Assembly: GCF_937949835.1 (NCBI RefSeq) | Contig: NZ_CALEDC010000434.1 | Coordinates: 1-5,896 of the forward strand | Reading direction: 5' to 3' | Origin: an uncultured Campylobacter sp. | Lineage (GTDB): Bacteria; Campylobacterota; Campylobacteria; Campylobacterales; Campylobacteraceae | DNA length: 5,896 nt | In this document: positions 3,478-5,896 of the stretch, one piece after another | Numbering within the stretch: the first letter of the stretch is position 1 | Layout of the letters: the number at the start of each line of letters is the position of its first letter | Translations under genes and position numbers: made by a program | The notes under the pieces: generated by a model | The model's input: the letters and a program-made list of their open reading frames with translations, nothing else | Database searches by the model: none | Told to the model about the DNA's origin: nothing

Positions 3478-5896
3478 ATGAAAAATTTTTTTATAAAACA
3501 CTGGCGTAAGTTTGCTTTCGGCGTAAGTGGATTTGCGCTGTTTTACGTGCTTGCGGGCTTTTTCGGCGTGCCACTTTTTATCGAAAAGGCGCTGCCTAAA
3601 ATTTTAGAGGGCAGAGCAAACTTTAGCGTGCAGGACGCTAAATTTAACCCCTTTACCTACGAGCTAAACGTCACAAAGCCGGAGCTTAGCACCTTTAAGC
3701 CGCTGTTTAGCGCCGATGAGATAAATTTAAAAATCGGTTTTTCAAAGCTTTTTAAAAAGACTCTCGCGGTAGAAATTTTGCACCTAAAATCGCCTAAATT
3801 TCACGTCGAGCGCGAGCAAAACGGTACTTTCAATTTTGAGCCGCTACTTTCGGAGCAAAAGAGCGAAAGCAAGGATGAAAACTCCAGCTTCAACGTCACG
3901 CTGAATAATTTTAAGATCGAGCGCGGCTCTCTGGGCTACGTCGATAACTCCCTAAAAAGGCCGTTTTCACTCATCTCGACCGAGCTAAATTATGAGATCA
4001 ACGGGCTAAACTTAAAGGACGAAACGATCGGCGAGCATGATCTAAGCGCCGTTTCGCGTACATACGACTCGCTGAGCTTCGATGGAGCCATCGATCTGGC
4101 GCCTCTGCGCTTGCACGGCAAAATAGATCTTAAACGGCTGAAAATCGATCCGTTTTGGCTATCATACCTCGATCCTAGCGGCGTGCGGCTTAAGAACGGC
4201 TTTCTTTCGGCTGAGCTGAATTACCGATTGAGCCTTGATGAAAATATAAAATTTGCGCTTGAAAACTCAAAGCTCGAGCTGCAAAGCCTAGAAATTTTGC
4301 AAGATCAAAGCTTAATTTCGCTTGGCTTGCTAAAAATCCCGAGTTTCAGCCTAAATACGGACGTTTCGAATGAAATTTCAGGCAAAGTGGTAATCCCGCA
4401 AGTGCTGCTTTCGGACGCAAAATACAATATGAACGAAACTAAAATTTCCACGGGCTTTGAGGGGGCGCGAATTGCGGATTTTGCGCTGGATTTTAATAAA
4501 ACGGGCTCGAACTTGCGGCTAAACTCCGCCGTAAAAAGCGTAGATCTAAACCGCTCAAGCTTTGCAAACCCGCAAATTTCGGTCGTCTCAAACGACACTA
4601 AAATCACGGGAAATTTTTTAAAATTTAACGCCGAAGGTAACGATACGGCCCTTCATACGGGCTTTGGCGCCTTTAATATCGCAGATACGCAGATTACGCT
4701 AGCGCGCAGCGATAAAATTTCACTTGCCGCAACCGAGCTGGGCGCGTTTAGCTACGACAAAGAGGGCGCTCAAAACGGCGTAAGCCTGAAGTTTGCTAAA
4801 ATTTCAAACTCCAAAATCGCAAATAAAAACGGAATTTTTAGCGGATTTGAAAGCTTCGGCGTGCAAGGGGTTAAATTTAACGTCGCGGATCTCGATCTGG
4901 GCGTGGATAAAATTTTACTAAACGAGCCGTTTTTCAACTCGGAAGTGGGCGTTAGCGGTGCCAAAAGCATAAACGATCTCGCGATCTTAAGCGCGATCTC
5001 TAAAAATCCCGCAAGCCCCAAAAAAACGGCGAGCTCTAGCGCCGTAAGCCAAGCGGATGCAAACTCTACAGCAAGCGGCGCAAATTTAGATTCTAAAAAG
5101 CCCGCCAAAAGCCCCGCTTTAAAATTTAAGATCGGCGAGGCCTCCGTAACGGGCGCAAAGGCTAAGATCGACGAGAGCTTTATCGTTAAAAACAACGTGC
5201 ACGAGATCAAAGATTTCAGCGCCACGCTAAGCGGGCTAAGCTCGAATTTCGCCGAGCCTTTCGGTATCAAAGCAAGCCTTATCACGGGCGAAATCACGGC
5301 TAGCGTGAACGGCAAGGCTAGCATCGCGCCGCTTAACGTAGGCGTGAACTTCAGCCTAAATGCGCCGAACTTGGGCGTCTTTAACAAATACGCGGCGGAA
5401 TTTATCACGGGCTCCATCGCCGGCGAGCTTGCTACGCAAGGGCGGCTGAAGCTTTCAAACGCCTTCTCTCTCGAAGCGAAGCTATCGGGCAAGGGCTTGG
5501 CGTTAAGCTCGGGTAGGGATAAAATTTTCTCCCTTGCATCGCTAAATGTCGCGCAAATCGCGCTGAGCCCAAACTCCCTCACGCTAAATAAGATCACTCT
5601 TGGCTCACCTGCGGCAAATATCTCGCTAAATAAAGACAGGCGTTTAAATTTAACTCCGCTGATAAAGCCCGCCGCGCAGGCAAAACAAGCCGCAAAGCCC
5701 GCCGAAGCGGCACCTGGCAGATCCGCAAAAAACGGGGCGAGCTTTGCGTGGAGCGTAAAAAATATCTCGCTTAGCGGCGGAAGTTTAAATTTCACCGATG
5801 AGAGTCTAGCAACGCCCTTTAAACTGCGCATCAGCGATATGAAAGCAAGCATCAGCGAGATCAGCCCGAAGCGAGCGGCGGATATCAAGCTTAGCT
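3478..5896 (+). CDS. DUF748 / AsmA-like periplasmic protein, inner-membrane anchored (partial, C-terminus beyond right edge)
   Basis: At least 806 residues, open to the window edge. A short basic N-terminus (MKNFFIKHWRK) is followed by one hydrophobic segment at about 12-35, read as an uncleaved inner-membrane anchor; the rest is hydrophilic, beta-rich and probably periplasmic. From about residue 50 it has the AsmA-like pattern of short alternating strands (e.g. FKIERGSLGYVD, LNYEINGLNL). The DUF748-type segment GAIDLAPLRLHGKIDL at 203-218 is echoed by GKASIAPLNVGVNFSL at 612-627, and GSLGYVDNSLKRPF at 150-163 by GSLNFTDESLATPF at 768-781, so the protein is built from repeats. Two low-complexity linkers rich in Ala, Ser and Lys occur at about 507-545 and 730-756. 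Some members of the wider superfamily (TamB, YhdP, YdbH) move phospholipid between membranes; a similar role here is inference, as the DUF748 branch is poorly characterised. It is divergent from queH and has its own candidate promoter. Confidence 0.85.
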   Translation, partial: MKNFFIKHWRKFAFGVSGFALFYVLAGFFGVPLFIEKALPKILEGRANFSVQDAKFNPFTYELNVTKPELSTFKPLFSADEINLKIGFSKLFKKTLAVEILHLKSPKFHVEREQNGTFNFEPLLSEQKSESKDENSSFNVTLNNFKIERGSLGYVDNSLKRPFSLISTELNYEINGLNLKDETIGEHDLSAVSRTYDSLSFDGAIDLAPLRLHGKIDLKRLKIDPFWLSYLDPSGVRLKNGFLSAELNYRLSLDENIKFALENSKLELQSLEILQDQSLISLGLLKIPSFSLNTDVSNEISGKVVIPQVLLSDAKYNMNETKISTGFEGARIADFALDFNKTGSNLRLNSAVKSVDLNRSSFANPQISVVSNDTKITGNFLKFNAEGNDTALHTGFGAFNIADTQITLARSDKISLAATELGAFSYDKEGAQNGVSLKFAKISNSKIANKNGIFSGFESFGVQGVKFNVADLDLGVDKILLNEPFFNSEVGVSGAKSINDLAILSAISKNPASPKKTASSSAVSQADANSTASGANLDSKKPAKSPALKFKIGEASVTGAKAKIDESFIVKNNVHEIKDFSATLSGLSSNFAEPFGIKASLITGEITASVNGKASIAPLNVGVNFSLNAPNLGVFNKYAAEFITGSIAGELATQGRLKLSNAFSLEAKLSGKGLALSSGRDKIFSLASLNVAQIALSPNSLTLNKITLGSPAANISLNKDRRLNLTPLIKPAAQAKQAAKPAEAAPGRSAKNGASFAWSVKNISLSGGSLNFTDESLATPFKLRISDMKASISEISPKRAADIKLS
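3901..4233 (+). other. DUF748-type repeat unit 1 (residues 142-252)
   Basis: The unit runs from the strand FKIERGSLGYVD, through the GL-rich strand LNYEINGLNL, to GAIDLAPLRLHGKIDL, a hydrophobic WLSYLDP turn and GFLSAELNYRL. The same order (strand with G-x-hydrophobic, APL strand, aromatic turn, then G-x-L/I-x-x-E-L) recurs in unit 2. It is a protein-level repeat: the DNA of the two units is not alike enough to see as a direct repeat. Confidence 0.6.
4996..5112 (+). other. Low-complexity Ala/Ser/Lys linker 1 in the DUF748 protein
   Basis: Residues 507-545 (from ISKNPASPKKTASSS to SKKPAKS) contain almost no hydrophobic residues and no strand pattern, and sit directly before repeat unit 2. A second, shorter linker with KPA and KQAAKPAEAAPG lies at 5665-5745 (residues 730-756), directly before unit 3. 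Both look like flexible, probably disordered tethers between folded modules. Confidence 0.6.
5119..5457 (+). other. DUF748-type repeat unit 2 (residues 548-660)
   Basis: It opens with LKFKIGEASVTGAKAKIDES, continues with FSATLSGLSSNF, GKASIAPLNVGVNFSL and VFNKYAAEF, and closes with GSIAGELATQGRLKL. These parts line up in order with unit 1. A third unit begins at about residue 757 (position 5746) with VKNISLSGGSLNFTDES and is cut by the window edge. Confidence 0.6.

Noticed and set aside
3486..3492. Seven-T tract at codons 3-5 of the DUF748 gene as a phase-variation switch
   Set aside because: Campylobacter phase variation usually uses G/C tracts of eight or more; seven T's in an AT-rich start is ordinary and the frame is intact.
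4305..4607. A 100-codon minus-strand frame opposite the DUF748 gene
   Set aside because: No ribosome site, no motif, and fully inside a well-supported gene on the other strand.
4770..5888. A 372-codon open frame on the minus strand opposite the DUF748 gene
   Set aside because: The plus-strand frame is continuous with a coherent repeat architecture, membrane anchor and start signals. The antisense translation is Leu/Ala/Ser/Phe-rich without recognisable motifs and follows from codon bias of the real gene.

Overview
The window looks like core chromosome from a Campylobacter-type member of the Campylobacterota. The gene order fabZ-lpxA-clpX matches what I remember of Campylobacter jejuni (Cj0273-Cj0275, followed there by mreB-mreC), and the encoded proteins read like Campylobacter versions. 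The base composition is close to half G+C by eye, far above C. jejuni. This suggests one of the higher-GC oral or gut species (C. gracilis, C. rectus, C. showae or C. curvus type); the species assignment is inference. The palindromic word AAATTT recurs very often on both strands.

Layout. Positions 1-3412 carry four genes on the minus strand, transcribed right to left: queH (epoxyqueuosine reductase), fabZ (3-hydroxyacyl-ACP dehydratase), lpxA (UDP-GlcNAc acyltransferase) and clpX (AAA+ unfoldase; its C-terminal end runs off the left edge). queH and fabZ are 33 bases apart with no terminator visible. fabZ and lpxA overlap by 4 bases, and lpxA and clpX by 1 base, so the set is most simply one operon. 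Positions 3413-3477 are a short divergent intergenic region with overlapping candidate -10 elements for the two directions. From 3478 to the right edge a single open frame on the plus strand encodes a large, N-terminally anchored, periplasmic AsmA-like protein of the DUF748 type; its C-terminus lies outside the window. It is partial, but it is the longest gene here.

How the genes fit together. FabZ and LpxA share the (R)-3-hydroxyacyl-ACP pool: FabZ directs it into membrane fatty acids, LpxA into lipid A. Their translational coupling is a natural way to keep the two flows in ratio. ClpX (protein quality control) and QueH (last step of tRNA queuosine synthesis) are housekeeping partners with no direct chemical link to lipid A. 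The divergent DUF748 protein belongs to a superfamily that includes inter-membrane lipid-transport bridges, so the right half may also serve the envelope. There are no RNA genes, mobile elements, CRISPR arrays or gene-free stretches over 300 bases. I see no clear new biological system; the points most worth a second look are the repeated architecture of the DUF748 protein, the long C-terminal extension of QueH and the overlapping divergent promoters.
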